Source: Carettochelys insculpta
Taxonomy: Eukaryota > Chordata > Testudines > Carettochelyidae
Length of the DNA: 64,000 nt
Direction of reading: 5' to 3'
NCBI RefSeq assembly: GCF_033958435.1
Contig: NC_134137.1
Location: 64,372,001 to 64,436,000 of the forward strand
Of this stretch, positions 33,901 to 43,949 are shown one piece after another. How positions within the stretch are numbered: position 1 is the first letter of the stretch; every line of letters begins with the position of its first letter. The translations under genes were made by a program, and so were the position numbers. The notes beneath the pieces were generated by a model. The model ran no database searches and was not told the origin of the DNA. It was given only the letters and a program-made list of their open reading frames with translations.

Positions 33901-36900
33901 AGCCTGCAAGCATTATGAACAAGGGCACACAAGCCTGGCCAGAGCAGGTCCAGTCTTTTGGTGCTCCAAGGGGACGTCCAGCCTGGCTGGCGCAGCCCTG
34001 ATCCTTGACACCCCGGGGGCAGTGTGGGTGGGGCTGCTCCCTCTCCCTACTCTAACCGCTCCTCATCCTGGCCACAGACTGGGACTGCTCTGGCCTGGCT
34101 GGAGCGCCCCTGCCTGTGGCATGCTCAGGGCTGCTGTGAACCGGAGCTGCTCCAGCCATATTGCAAAGGTCCTCCACCTGCGGTGGCCTTGAGGGGCTGG
34201 AACACCCTCTGCCTGCTGCAGGCTGTGGACTGCTCCAGCCCCTAGCAGTTAACCCTAACTGGTGAGCTTCATCCATTTAGGGTGAGTCTTTTGTTGGTTA
34301 ACCAGGTAAAAATGATCCCAACGCAGCTGTCAGTGTGTTGAAGGTGACATGTCATTGCACAGTCTGTGAAGCACGTTAGCATCTGTTCAGCTGTTTTGGT
34401 TGCAGGTTAAATTTCACAACTCAGTCTGGCTTTCTGTCTTCAATAGTTTGCGAATAAAGAGAATATTCCAAAGGAATTTGAGTCGAGTGGGAAACTGGCA
34501 GAAGAAATAAAGGTCAAATCCCAATTAAGAGGCACCACAGACTGGGCCCCACCTCAATTTCAAATAATATTTAGTATCCACCCATCTCTAAAGTAAGCCT
34601 CAAGTACTTGTCTGTCTGTGCGATTGTTGGTTTGTTTCTGTGTAAACTGAGCCCTGTCCAAAGCCTGTTGAGATCAGTGAAATGATTCCTGTTGATTGCA
34701 TTGGGCTTTGGATCCGGGCTGTTGTTCGGAACCAGGTTCTCCAGTGTTTCACTGAAAGCTATGTAGTAATGCCTACTTTTGCTGAGTCATCAGTTTTGTC
34801 ACTATCTATGTACTGTTACTCAGTATGATGAGTCGCTTTTTTAAGGATTGTGTGGGGTGGTTGTCTTGTTTTGGAGTTTTCTCCTCCTCCCCTGCAACTT
34901 TTTTTTTTTTTAAATTTCAGAAAGCAAAAAAACTACGCAGAACTATAAATCTATGTGCTGTCAAATGCACAAAGTGAACAAACTAAGAACTTCAGCCAAT
35001 TTGTGTTAAAACACTTGTGGGTGTTACTTGTAATTAATAATGGGCACGAAATGTTCAGACAAACAAGATTATGAAGGATACTGTCAACACGGGGAAAAAA
35101 ATGAACTTTAGCAAAGAAGAACTGGGAAAGTACCTGGTACCTGGCATATCTGTAGCATTGTTTGCATATGCTACAAAGACTAGCGTAGAGTGCTACTGTA
35201 AAATAGTATACAGGTCGTCTTTTTGCAAATGATTTCTGCTCTTCTTACATTGTGGCTCTGAGGAACGTGATCAGACTTTAAAGTTGAAAGTATTTTATGG
35301 ATTAGTGCAGGTGTCCATCATTCTGGGGGAGTGTAACTGATCAGATATGCTTTTGGATAGTCAGAGTTTGTTTGTTTGTCTATACAGGAGAGAGGCTGTT
35401 GTAGCTTCACAAAACTTTACTTGTGCTGGTTGTGGAACCCCAATAGAACTCAGTAAGTATTGAAACCCAACGCCCCAAACATACTGCACCAAATGGTATC
35501 CTAGCATTGCTGGGCTGTATTTTGGAGTTCTGGTAAAACCTTAACTAGGAGAAAACACTACAGGTGGGGCTGCCCATAGCACAATAGAGCAGACCACCAT
35601 CTGAAAAGTCATTGAAGCCTGATCACAGCGCCCTTCTACCTCAACTGAAGACTACTTCACATGCTCCTACTTAACCTGTAGTTAAGGTGGTGAGAACTTT
35701 CAACAATAAAACTGGAAACACTGTTTAAGATGTTGTAAATTAGACTGAGTTTTTAAAAGTAGGCTAACAGTAAAATATAGATTCCAGTCTCCAGACTGCA
35801 ACTCTTAAATCTTACTTAGAAAATATTTTTTGAAATTGAATTTGCAATCTTTTCAGCTGTTACTGTCAGGTGTGTAAGTGGCTTTTATCTTTTTAAACAT
35901 TTGACTAGAAAACCCCATTGGAGTTCCAAGAATTTTTGGGATGCTTTTTTTTCATGAGCTGCTTAATGCGTTGTAATGTGCAGATACGTGCACTTTATCT
36001 TTGCATGAGAATACTCTAAAATGGCAGTAAAGCCCTGTATTGGGTACATTATACAGAGAAAGGCGCACTCTCATGCCTGGGAGAACAAAATTTAATAATT
36101 GAACTAACATCAGAGACTCTGAGAATCATTAACAATAACTATGCAAAGGAATTACTGAGAAGACCAACCAAGTCCTGAACTGTTTTGGGTAGGGAGCAGT
36201 CAACAATGTTTCCAACAAGGATCCATGTAAAATTTTGACGGTGGTAACTGACTATTCTTGCATAATCAAAAAAGAGGTTTCTATATTTAATTCAGTATCT
36301 TCAACCCCACCCCCCCGCCAAAAAAAAAAAAATCCTTGTTTTCTGTAAATCTGAAGTATGCATTATTGGGTTGAGGCAGTGGAAACGCAATACAGCAATT
36401 CTTTAAAGAACGATTCTTCTTTGCTGACCCTCCCCAGAATACATCAGGAGACTCCGCTATTGTGATTACCTGGGGAGGTACTTCTGTGACTGTTGCCATA
36501 GTTACGCGCAATCTTACATTCCTGCCAGAATACTAATGAAATGGGACTTCAAAAAATACTACGTCTGTAACTTCTCCAAACATCTCCTGCACAGCATATG
36601 GCAGAATCCCATCTTCAATGTGTTGTGTATCAACAGAACACTCTATACAAAAGCAAAAGAACTAAACAGAGTCAGGGTAAGTGTGGCACCTTTGTAACTG
36701 AAGTGTGTGGCGTTGTCCTGGGCACTGCCAGAAGAAAGACTCAGATGGCAGGAATCTGGGTTAATTAGCCAGCTGCTTTATTAAGTAACATATCTGGGAA
36801 CTATCCAGGAATAACTCATCCAATGCAGCCCATTCTTCATTATTTATCTAAACTACATGAGCCGGGGGGCTGCTGCCTCGCTGTTCTCTCCACTCTTCCA

Positions 36901-39900
36901 ATCCACCTTTTCTGGGACTCCACTGCCCTCTACTCAAAGGAGGGTAAGGGGATGGAGAAGTGGGGTCATCTCCTTTCTGTACCACACATTAGGAGCCCTA
37001 TACCAGTTTCCCTTCTTCTAATCCAGTTCCAGTTTATCAAGGAATTAGATATCTTGTGGAACAACTACCTTCACTGGGCACCTGGCACCAGAAGACAGAA
37101 GCAGCTTGATTGGCTGCCTCTCCCTGCCTGTGAGGACCCACAGCCCAAAGAAATCCCTTCGGTGTCTTCTAAGATTTGCACTCTCCCCCTACCCTTCTTG
37201 TGGGCCCTCTGATCTCCCTGTGGGTTGGAGGGAGGCCTCTCTGTCACAGACTGGACAGAAAGTGCAGAACAAGGCTACTGGTTTTTGTATACTCAAGGAA
37301 AGAGCTTACAAACCCTTTCCCTTGCCGTGGGGCATAGCCTGTCTATAAAGCTCTGGATCCTGCAGAGGAACAACTTGCAGCACCAGCCATGTGTAGTTGC
37401 TTGTGAACCAGGCCTTCTAGTGCATTGTGTAGCTAATCTCTGCAATCCTTTGGTGTGTCTTTCCTGATTTTAAACTAAAACTGCTGTATTGGTGAAATGC
37501 AAAATTTAAATATTACTGTCCAATTTACTGTTCTTAAACACTTCTGAATGCTTCTGTATGCGGCTCTGCTTTTCATCTTAAATGCTACATTTTCCTGTTT
37601 TCCATCCTTTAGGAGATACAAGAGCAGCTATTGCATATTAAAAAACTCCTGAACACCTGCAGGTTTGCTGGAAGGTAGGGAGCACGATTGTGTATAGCAA
37701 ATGTTTTGAAGAAATGTCATGAGTATTCATGGAGCTTCCCCCTCCAGAAGAATTTTTCATTGTGCACTTTTTTTGAAGTTAGTTCCATATGACAATCACA
37801 AATTCTGAAAACATCCATTTCCTTTTCCCCACTTACTTATTGATTGCAAATGTCAAGTGATTAGTAACAGAGAGTAAGACGTGCTAGTCTATACACTATC
37901 AAAACAAAAAGCAGTCAAGTAGCACTTTAAAGACTAGCAAATAGTCAAGTGATTAGTGTATTTCATGAAGCAGCTAGTTTTATCCCCCTTTCCCCCCAGC
38001 ACTTTTTTGGTAGGAACCCTGGAGACTCAATTAATGAGTAGATGTGTGTAGTAATTTTTGGCATGTTTGTTTAACTTTCTGATACTATTTCTCTTGGAAA
38101 AGCAATGTGAGTGGCCTTGCTCAGCAGTGTAACTTCTGTTCATAGTTTTTCCAAAGTGACTAAGGTGTGTTGCTGAAACGATGGCTCTTTAGTAGCGAGT
38201 GTTCATTCCATCTCCACCTTACTGCAGTGCTTAATTTGATAACTATAAAATGGAAAAAATGAGTGTCTGTTTTGTGCCTGCAGTTTGTTGTGGGTGCATC
38301 TGATTTCACTGGGACTTTGAGCTGAGTTTTGGGTTAGACATCTAAATGTTATCATACCCACAGAATAAGTAAAAAAACATTTTTTTTTAAAAGTAAGATT
38401 ATTTTTTATTTATTTATTTATTTTTAAGCCCTTCTACCTCCTTCCTAATCTGTGGCTGGGGACAATAGTAATTAGATGACTGATGAAAATATGATTCTCA
38501 AAACTAGGCATTTTTTTATGCATTCCTTATCCATCCAGTTTCAGTTAGCGTATGAAAGTTAAAATATACAACGCTAATGTTCACCTTGCAGTTGTTGCAA
38601 TAGCTGTATAGTAAGAGGTTTTAAAAAAAACCACCATGGTAACCTGTTGGAGTATATGACTTCTGCAAAATTTTACTCTGTTAGTGACCTGCAAAAGTCA
38701 AATAGCTATCTGTAGGGATTTTGCCTTTTTAAATGGTACACAAATGGCCGCAAAGGCCTTTTTACACCCACCACTACCCAAAAAACAAACCCCCAAAATA
38801 AACCAAAACCAACAGCCGCCTACTGCTTTTCACATGACAGTAGCAAGTTGTCTGTATAGTTTCCATATGAGCATTCAGTAACTGAGGAGATTATTGCATA
38901 TAACAAGGTTAGTGCTAAACAACTGAGAATTTTTTTTTTTTTTTAATCTCAATACTTACTGAACTCAGACTTTAGGAGAAACAAGGTGTGTTCAGTATCA
39001 ACCCCCCATACACCCTAACCCATGAGCCAAGACAGTTTGCATTCTTCCCTTCCAGTGAATACCCAGTTTCGGCTGGTCAGGGTAAAGAATATTCTTAACT
39101 CCATTGGCTAGTTTAAAAAAAAAAAAAGGCAGGAAAAAAATGCTTTCAGGCTTTTTACAAAATTCACAAGTGCCCTTTAAGTTCTGCTATATGTAGAAAG
39201 ATCAGTTTTATATTCTTCCTGCTTGGTTTAGGTGTTCTGATAAACAAGCTCTTGATATCCACATCACTTTGAATTTTAACTTTTTTTTTTTTTTTAAACC
39301 CTTCAGTATATTGAAAGAATTTGAACAGGTCTCCAGACACCTGACGACAGAGCTGCATCTGTTCTCAATGGATGACTTGGTAAAGATTAAACGAGGTGTG
39401 TTAATGCCTCTTCTCAGGGATATTCTAAAAAACTCCACGTTTCACGTAGAAAACTGTGAGGTAAGGAAGTCTCTGTGTGTGGTATACAGCCTGATGAATA
39501 GCCATCACTGACCTTATTCTTTTGTTAATATGAACTTTCAAGAAACATTAAGTAACTCTCTTTTAATTCTTCTAGCTTTGTCAAGCCAAGGGATTTATTT
39601 GTGAATTTTGCCACAGCTCAGGTGTACTCTTCCCATTTCAGACTGCCATGTGCAGAAGATGTACAGGTATGTTTCGGCCCAAGCCTATTTCTTTTTTATG
39701 TCCATATGCACGAATGATGTTGCAGGCCTCAATTCTGCAAGGTTCTTAAGCATATGCCTAATTTTAAGCACTTGAGTAGTTCCACACATTTCAGACTGTC
39801 TTGTTTTGGTAAAAACTTGGATGTGTCATCTGAATCTAACTTTAGAGCAAAATTCAAGTGTGTTCTTGTTATGGGTTTACATATGTCAGGATTGAGTTTG

Positions 39901-40276
39901 AAATAACAAATGTATTGCTGTCATCAGATTTTACTGGATCTATTGCAGTGTCCATTGAAGTCAAAGGAAAGACTCTAGTTGACTTCAGGGTGTATTGGCT
40001 TGAGATTAAAATACAAAATCATCCTTTTTCATTGCTCTTCATTGTCCTGGTCATGAGTCTTTTTTGGTTACTTTGATAGGTGGGTAAGCTACTATTCTTC
40101 CAAGATACCATTATTGATGCCATTATTCCCATCTGCTTGTGTTGTAAACAGCTTGTAAAGCATGCTTCCACAATCAGTGTTTTAAGTCGGGAGAGTGCCC
40201 CAGATGTCTGAGAATAGCTGCTCGGAGGATGTCTTCAGAAGCGCCATCTGGGCTGTGTGATGCTGGATTACTGTGA
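24235..40276 (+). CDS. RUBCNL: RUBCNL (Rubicon-like autophagy enhancer, Pacer), 13 exons, 5' incomplete
   Basis: Joined exons: 24235-24909, 26864-26949, 30931-31138, 32147-32251, 32835-32877, 33277-33409, 34447-34592, 35388-35452, 36438-36676, 37613-37674, 39307-39460, 39576-39666, 40152-40276. They give 709 complete codons plus stop with no internal stop. Landmarks matching my memory of human Pacer are [83 protein letters not shown] and CFHNQCF. Pacer promotes autophagosome maturation by binding UVRAG, opposing Rubicon and linking the class III PI3-kinase and HOPS complexes to autophagosomes. The C-terminal Rubicon-homology domain binds zinc, and Rab7 in relatives. RUBCN itself is less likely, because the N-terminal and middle segments match Pacer and not the RUN-containing paralogue. 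Confidence 0.93.
25090..25290. repeat. Partial Harbinger-type MITE in RUBCNL intron
   Basis: It starts with GGCTGTGTCTACACGGAGC, the terminal-repeat motif of the MITEs in this window, and carries internal inverted blocks (TATGCAAAGTGAGC and TTGCATACTCCC; GGTGCCAGCAG and GGTGCTGGCACC). The opposite terminus is not found, so it is a half element. Confidence 0.6.
26864..26949 (+). CDS. RUBCNL: RUBCNL exon
   Basis: The acceptor is TTTTTGCATCTACAG and the donor AAAAG|GTGAGA. It is an 86-base exon, phase 1 in and phase 0 out. It encodes [20 protein letters not shown] and then FMLPVDVEK. The last block matches the FVLPVDVEK that precedes ENAHF in Pacer. Confidence 0.92.
27400..27830 (-). mobile_element. 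CR1 LINE 3' fragment, antisense, in RUBCNL intron
   Basis: The plus strand reads like an antisense CR1 3' region: GTAGACCTCTATCATATCCC, then GGGGTGACCAGAACTGCATA and ACAGTATTCAAGGTG. In CR1 these are the reverse of the C-terminal ORF2 and its end. It is heavily diverged, with no usable frame. Confidence 0.7.
27828..27903 (-). repeat. SINE-like fragment
   Basis: GGGAGTAGAACCCACATC followed by GTGCTCTCTCCAGTAGGC resembles the antisense promoter end of a tRNA-derived or MIR-type SINE. It is too short to assign to a family. Confidence 0.45.
28330..28405 (-). repeat. SINE-like fragment
   Basis: It contains ATACTCTAACCACTGAACTA, the antisense of a tRNA-like promoter segment of MIR or related SINEs. 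Only this end is recognisable. Confidence 0.45.
29012..29313. mobile_element. hAT-type MITE with perfect 8-base target duplication
   Basis: Element 29020-29305 (286 bases) is flanked by TCTTAAAG at 29012-29019 and 29306-29313. The ends are CAGTATTTCTTAAAC and the reverse complement of GTTGAAGAAACACTG, matching at 13 of 15 positions. The 8-base duplication and CAG start define the hAT superfamily. It is non-coding and lies in a RUBCNL intron. Confidence 0.9.
29425..29844. mobile_element. Long-armed palindromic Harbinger MITE (420 bases)
   Basis: The ends are GGCTGTGTCTGCACTAGC and GCTAGTGTAGACGCAGCC, with AAA on both sides as a 3-base duplication. The inverted arms run about 150-190 bases each, including paired AATGGCCATTTCGAAG and GCTTCATTAGCATGCGGGCGG blocks. 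Only a few mismatches are seen, so the strand can form a very long hairpin. It lies in a RUBCNL intron. Confidence 0.88.
30091..30405. mobile_element. Harbinger MITE (315 bases)
   Basis: It runs from GGCTTGTCTACACTTGCC to GGCAAGTGTAGACCCAGCC, flanked by TAAG on both sides (TAA as a 3-base duplication with one extra matching base is possible). Internal inverted blocks include GGAGATTACTGATGAAG with its partner CTTCATCAGTAATCTCC. It belongs to the same group as the element at 17981-18292. Confidence 0.85.
30931..31138 (+). CDS. RUBCNL: RUBCNL exon with GC donor
   Basis: The acceptor is CTGTATCCAG. The exon encodes [40 protein letters not shown] and a Ser-rich [12 protein letters not shown]. 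The 3' boundary that keeps the frame into CAVLQ is GAAG|GCAAGT, a GC donor with otherwise perfect consensus. No GT nearby gives the right phase. The ENAHF...MKC block is the best-conserved N-terminal feature of Pacer. Confidence 0.92.
32147..32251 (+). CDS. RUBCNL: RUBCNL exon with acidic FVII motif
   Basis: The acceptor is ACTTTGTTAAAG, with a weak pyrimidine tract; the donor is ATCG|GTAAGA. It encodes [20 protein letters not shown] and ends in [12 protein letters not shown]. The acidic run followed by F-x-x-I has the form of an LC3-interacting region (see findings). Phase 1 in and out. Confidence 0.9.
32575..32755 (+). repeat. MIR-type SINE in RUBCNL intron
   Basis: TGTGACCTTGGGCAAGTAAT, then CCCCATCTGTAAAATAGG and GTGAAGATTAATATATTAAA follow the MIR core and 3' order seen in amniotes. 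It is heavily mutated and lies in the 583-base intron before the 43-base exon. Confidence 0.8.
32835..32877 (+). CDS. RUBCNL: RUBCNL micro-exon, 43 bases
   Basis: The acceptor is CTTTTCTGCAG and the donor GAAAG|GTAATT. It encodes [14 protein letters not shown], an acidic continuation of the previous exon. The phase goes from 1 to 2 and fits both neighbours, which is strong support for such a short exon. Confidence 0.88.
33277..33409 (+). CDS. RUBCNL: RUBCNL exon
   Basis: The acceptor is CTTCGTTTTCAG and the donor CAGAAA|GTAAGT. It encodes [20 protein letters not shown] and [22 protein letters not shown] matches SAELLAKELYRVFQKCW of Pacer. Confidence 0.92.
33697..34310. repeat. GC-rich degenerate tandem repeat in RUBCNL intron
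   Basis: A GC-rich block built from variants of GGCTGGAGC-CCC-TG-CTGTGGCATGCTG, about 40-50 bases each and imperfect. It is bordered on the left by GTTTAACTGGTTA (about 33707) and on the right by TTGGTTAACCAGGTA, which are roughly inverted. An open frame of 226 codons crosses it, but the content is low-complexity Cys, Gly and Pro. I treat it as an interspersed minisatellite-like repeat. Confidence 0.65.
34447..34592 (+). CDS. RUBCNL: RUBCNL exon, start of the Rubicon-homology region
   Basis: The acceptor is CTGTCTTCAATAG and the donor CTAAA|GTAAGC. It encodes [20 protein letters not shown], then [19 protein letters not shown] and [10 protein letters not shown]. The DWAPP-x-FQIIF block is characteristic of the Pacer/Rubicon C-terminal half. 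Confidence 0.94.
35388..35452 (+). CDS. RUBCNL: RUBCNL exon with first zinc Cys pair
   Basis: The acceptor is GTTTGTCTATACAG and the donor CTCA|GTAAGT. It is a 65-base exon encoding [24 protein letters not shown] forms the first CxxC of the zinc-binding Rubicon-homology domain. Confidence 0.93.
36438..36676 (+). CDS. RUBCNL: RUBCNL exon, core of the Rubicon-homology domain
   Basis: The acceptor is GACCCTCCCCAG and the donor CAGG|GTAAGT. It encodes [40 protein letters not shown], a stretch ending [16 protein letters not shown], and [11 protein letters not shown]. The Cys and His ligands of the zinc cluster are all present. Confidence 0.95.
37613..37674 (+). CDS. RUBCNL: RUBCNL exon
   Basis: The acceptor is CATCCTTTAG and the donor GGAAG|GTAGGG. 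It is a 62-base exon encoding [20 protein letters not shown], a helical segment matching EIQEQLFHIKKLLKTCRFA of Pacer. Confidence 0.94.
37866..37945 (-). repeat. PLE tail fragment in RUBCNL intron
   Basis: ACTATCAAAACAAAAAGCAG, TCAAGTAGCACTTTAAAGAC and TAGCAAATAG read as the minus-strand end of the PLE tail. The hairpin core is absent; only the last 80 bases or so of the element were inserted. Confidence 0.8.
39307..39460 (+). CDS. RUBCNL: RUBCNL exon
   Basis: A long T-run and AAACCCTTCAG form the acceptor; the donor is TGTGAG|GTAAGG. It encodes [40 protein letters not shown] and [10 protein letters not shown]. The last Cys starts the second zinc cluster. Confidence 0.95.
39576..39666 (+). 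CDS. RUBCNL: RUBCNL exon, second zinc cluster
   Basis: The acceptor is TTAATTCTTCTAG and the donor TACAG|GTATGT. It encodes [20 protein letters not shown] and [10 protein letters not shown]. CxxC pairs and the following C-RRC fit the FYVE-like or RING-like zinc module at the C-terminus of the family. Confidence 0.95.
40152..40276 (+). CDS. RUBCNL: RUBCNL terminal exon
   Basis: The acceptor is TGTTGTAAACAG. It encodes [20 protein letters not shown], then [20 protein letters not shown] and one Leu before TGA (40274-40276). The zinc ligands match Pacer. The residues after AARR differ completely from the human tail as I remember it, which is normal for this variable end. Confidence 0.93.
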
Positions 40277-40635
40277 TGAGTCCCACAGGGTCCTGTGTAC
40301 ACCTGAAGAAACTAGATACTCCTGTGGTGTCTGTTGACAAGTTGGGCAATGTTGTTTTAAACATTGCTACTTTTTAAAATACCATGCTGTTAGCCTTTTT
40401 ATGTGACTTTAAAAAAAATATGGTTTTAATGTCATGCTGAATACCTATCTGTACAGAAAGTGTTTTAACTGATCACATTAAGCAGTATATTAATGCATCA
40501 TTAATATTTTACTGCTTTTTTATATTTTTTGTTTCTGAACTTAAGTTTTTATTATGTTTATATTTGACATGTTGACCACTCCCATCTGTAACTTTGCATA
40601 CGATGCACAGGAAATAAATAAGATGGGAAAACTCA
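40277..40635 (+). other. RUBCNL: RUBCNL 3' untranslated region
   Basis: AT-rich sequence after the stop codon with a consensus AATAAA at 40613-40618. Cleavage would be expected 10-30 bases later. No other AATAAA lies between the stop and this point. Confidence 0.7.
40613..40618 (+). promoter_or_regulatory. RUBCNL: Polyadenylation signal AATAAA
   Basis: Exact AATAAA hexamer in the strand and position expected for the RUBCNL transcript, about 340 bases after the stop. Confidence 0.75.
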
Positions 40636-41670
40636 TTTAACCTTGTCAGATTTTTATTACTGGCAAGAGGAGATAAGATAAGGAACTTTCTCTTCTCTAT
40701 GGAAATAATGGTACGGAAGTGCCTTGACTTGGAAGTTTGATTAAAAATTGAAAATTGTATCCTGGTAAGCACCTTTATGAAAAATGGCAGATCAGTTTTG
40801 TTTGTAAATACCTGCACTAATTTCTCAGGCAGCACTTTCCAACCCAACCCAAGAGATGCCAGGCTACTTGGGGAGGGTGTATAGAGAGTGGGGGGAGGGG
40901 GAGGGGAGGAAGAAGGAGGGGAGTGTCAAGTGATACAAGTGTCTGAATGCACTTTATCCAATACTGTTGGCCGGCTGACCCCTGCAGATCAAGCACCAAA
41001 TATCTCTTTGAAAACGCACTGCTTGTCTTACTGGCTTCTGCAGTTGCTGCTAATGAAGTCAGCCATAGAAGTGACTCATGCACGTAGAAGTGATGAGCTA
41101 TTGCCTGGACCTATATCCCTCCTACTCTTGTGATATTAGCTAGCGGTGACAACACAAATGGCCCAAGCTTCGCTGCAACAACATCAGGCACCTGAACACT
41201 TACAAGAAGGATTATTGTGAGTTTTACTGTAGGCATTGATCTGGGTAGCACATCCCTAAATGCTTGCTTTCTTACCTGACTGTAAAACACCCTTCCCCTT
41301 CAATACCCATTCAGACACTACTGCTGTACTAAATCAGAATGGAACTCTGACTCTGCATCTGTTGCAATTTGCTTCCAACCTGAAAATCTTTCACAATACA
41401 CATTACAGGTGGGCATGGTACATACACAGTTCTTGTCATCCTGTGGGTATAAACGAAATTTAGTTGTAAGTTTATCATCTGTTACTGTTATCTAAAAATC
41501 TGCAAACATACATGAAACTCTGCTGAGAAGCGAGTGATGTCTGATGATGAGATTTGGTGGTTGGAAACACCTACACAGTTTTAATGTGATGCAAGTGTTA
41601 ATTACTGCACCTGAACACAAAACTGAATAAGCCACATTAATGGATTTGCTATAGGAATTTACACTTTATG

Positions 41671-41857
41671 AAAGAAACGGAGAGAAAGCTGTGCTAGTCT
41701 ATATACTATCAGAACAAAAAAGTAGTCCAGTACCACTTTAAAGTCTTAACAAAATAATTTATTCGGTGATGGGACAGACCCACTTCTTCAGACCGTAGCC
41801 ATGGTTCTGGTAGTCTTTAAAGTGTGACTGGACTGCTTTTTTGTTTTTACAAAAGAA
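41671..41857. mobile_element. Inverted pair of PLE tails
   Basis: A minus-strand tail at about 41675-41803 includes ACAGACCCACTTCTTCAG, the reversed CTGAAGA and stem. It is followed by a plus-strand end at about 41810-41850 (TAGTCTTTAAAGTG, GACTGCTTTTTTG). AAAGAA occurs on both edges and may be a short target duplication, though it is low complexity. The GAAA part of the hairpin core is deleted here. Confidence 0.75.
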
Positions 41858-43239
41858 GTTGCCTTAATCCCTGTATAGGACAATTTGTAGGATGACAGGG
41901 TTTTATTTAAACAAGGCAAATGTGTTCACTTAAACTGTTTTGGTTATGTGTGTTTCCCATGACTAAGCTAATGAAGGAGTTCTCATGCACAAATGTTTGC
42001 AGAAAAAGGAGCATTAAAATGAGTTCTGTTCATGTGCACGAGCTGTAATTTTAATCAGGCTCCTTAAATATCACCTGAATTACCTGACCATCATTGCTAA
42101 GCATCACCATTTACCATCAAACTTTATTAATAGCTGAGTTTTAAAAACAGTATAAAAGACCTTTGAATAAGTTTGAAAATCACAAGCTAATTGTGGACAG
42201 CTTGTGAAGCGGGAAAGGGTAAACCTGTTTTTAAAAACCTCATTACATGTTTTTTTCACTTAGACTATTTATTATATAACTCTACATAACCTTAATATCC
42301 AATAGTTCTCTTCCCTTCATCTTTCTTATTCTTTTGGAGCTGCTGAAATTCTGTAGTGAACTGACGCCTATCTCAGTCCCCTATAATATCCTAGCTGACC
42401 TGCCTGGTGGAAGCACAGACCCAAATGAATTATATATTTCTTTAAAGTAAAAGTTTGTGTGTGTGGAAACATGGGCTTTTCACTCCTTGATGTTAATGGG
42501 CCCTGTAAAATTCTCACATACTCAGGGTATTTTTGGCATCCTACTACATTTATAATCTGTGTTGTTTGGAATTGGCTCTATGCAGGCTGCTTTCAGCAGT
42601 GTCTAATCCTCCTTCAATATTTGCGTCTGTTCGCAACCCTGCTTCATGCTATTATAGAGTTGCTGGAACAGGTATTACCATTGGACATTATGCCCCAAGA
42701 CCTTCACAAAAGTTTGGTAAATAGTAATTTGGCATGGCCAAGAGACCAGAGCGAGGCTTTGGGGGAAGCTGGACTAATATGAGGCAGTTTGTTTAGTGAT
42801 GCCCTGTTGATAACAAATGTATTTTCTGAAAGGGCTGATCAAATAAAGCCATTATTTCTTTACTATTGGTATTTGGAGCCCAGTATACTACTTTGATATT
42901 GGTATTTTAAGCCCAAGAAACAAAGCAGTGAAACAAAGACTGTTAGCATAGTAAACCCCAAACGTTGCTGTGGTGTTAGAGGAATAAGACAGAACAGGGA
43001 GGAGTTAGCAGTAGGTGAGATGAAGTAACATATGGAATGAGGGACTGAAAATGTCTGTGGATTAAGTGAGCTGAATGTAGTCCATTTTAACTTGTCTTGA
43101 GAGTAATTAGTTTATCCCATGCAAACTGTAAAATGCAGACGTATAGGACCAGGCCTAACTCCTTGTATTCCTTGCTGTGCACCACAGAACGTACCAAGAA
43201 CTTGAAGTTCTGTGCAAGGCAGAGGCTGTTGTTACACAT
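41858..43239. other. Unassigned intergenic DNA
   Basis: AT-rich sequence without a recognisable exon or repeat boundary. Short frames here lack any family signature. Confidence 0.5.
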
Positions 43240-43949
43240 GGCTACGTCTACACGTGCACCCAACTTCGAAATAGCTTATTTTGATGTTGCGACATCGAAA
43301 TAGGCTATTTCGATGAATAACGTCTACACGTCCTCCAGGGCTGGCAACGTCGATGTTCAACTTCGACGTTGCTCAGCCCAACATCGAAATAGGCACAGCG
43401 AGGGAACGTCTACACGGCAAAGTAGCACACATCGAAATAAGGGAGCCAGGCACAGCTGCAGACAGGGTCACGGGGCGGACTCAACAGCAAGTCGCTCCCT
43501 TAAAGGGCCCCTCCCAGACACACTTTCATTAAACAGTGCAAGATACACAGAGCCAACAACTAGTTGCAGACCCTGTATATGCAGCACGGACCCCCAGCTG
43601 CAGCAGCAGCAGCCAGAAGCCCTGGGCTAAGGGCTGCTGCCCACGGTGACCACAGAGCCCCGCAAGGGCTGGAGAGAGAGTATCTCTCAACCCCCCAGCT
43701 GATGGCCGCCATGGAGGACCCCGCTATTTCGATGTTGCGGGACGCGGATCGTCTACACGTCCCTACTTCGATGTTGAACGTCGAAGTAGGGCGCTATTCC
43801 CATCCGCTCATGGGGTTAGCGACTTCGACGTCTCGCCGCCTAACGTCGATTTCAACTTCGAAATAGCGCCCAACACGTGTAGACGTGACGGGCGCTATTT
43901 CGAAGTTACTGCCGCTACTTCGAAGTAGCGTGCACGTGTAGACGCAGCC
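43240..43949. mobile_element. Harbinger MITE, 710 bases, with internal CGTCTACACG motifs
   Basis: The left end is GGCTACGTCTACACGTGC and the right end GCACGTGTAGACGCAGCC. CGTCTACACG or a close variant recurs near 43245, 43320, 43407 and 43752, and its reverse CGTGTAGACG near 43875 and 43936. Palindromic CTTCGAAATAG and CGACGTT pieces lie between. The middle (about 43640-43760) matches the 3' region of the decayed Harbinger at 11408-11520, including CAGCTGATGGCCGCCATGG against CAGCTGATCGCCATCATGG. It is an internal-deletion derivative with no coding capacity. Confidence 0.85.

Noticed and set aside
33512..34192. 226-codon open frame in a RUBCNL intron
   Set aside because: It crosses the donor region of the intron and consists of degenerate Gly, Cys and Pro repeats from a GC-rich tandem block; no domain or splice support.
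24235..40276. Assignment as RUBCN (Rubicon) rather than RUBCNL
   Set aside because: The LPVDVEKENAHF and [12 protein letters not shown] blocks are Pacer features, and no RUN-domain exons are seen.
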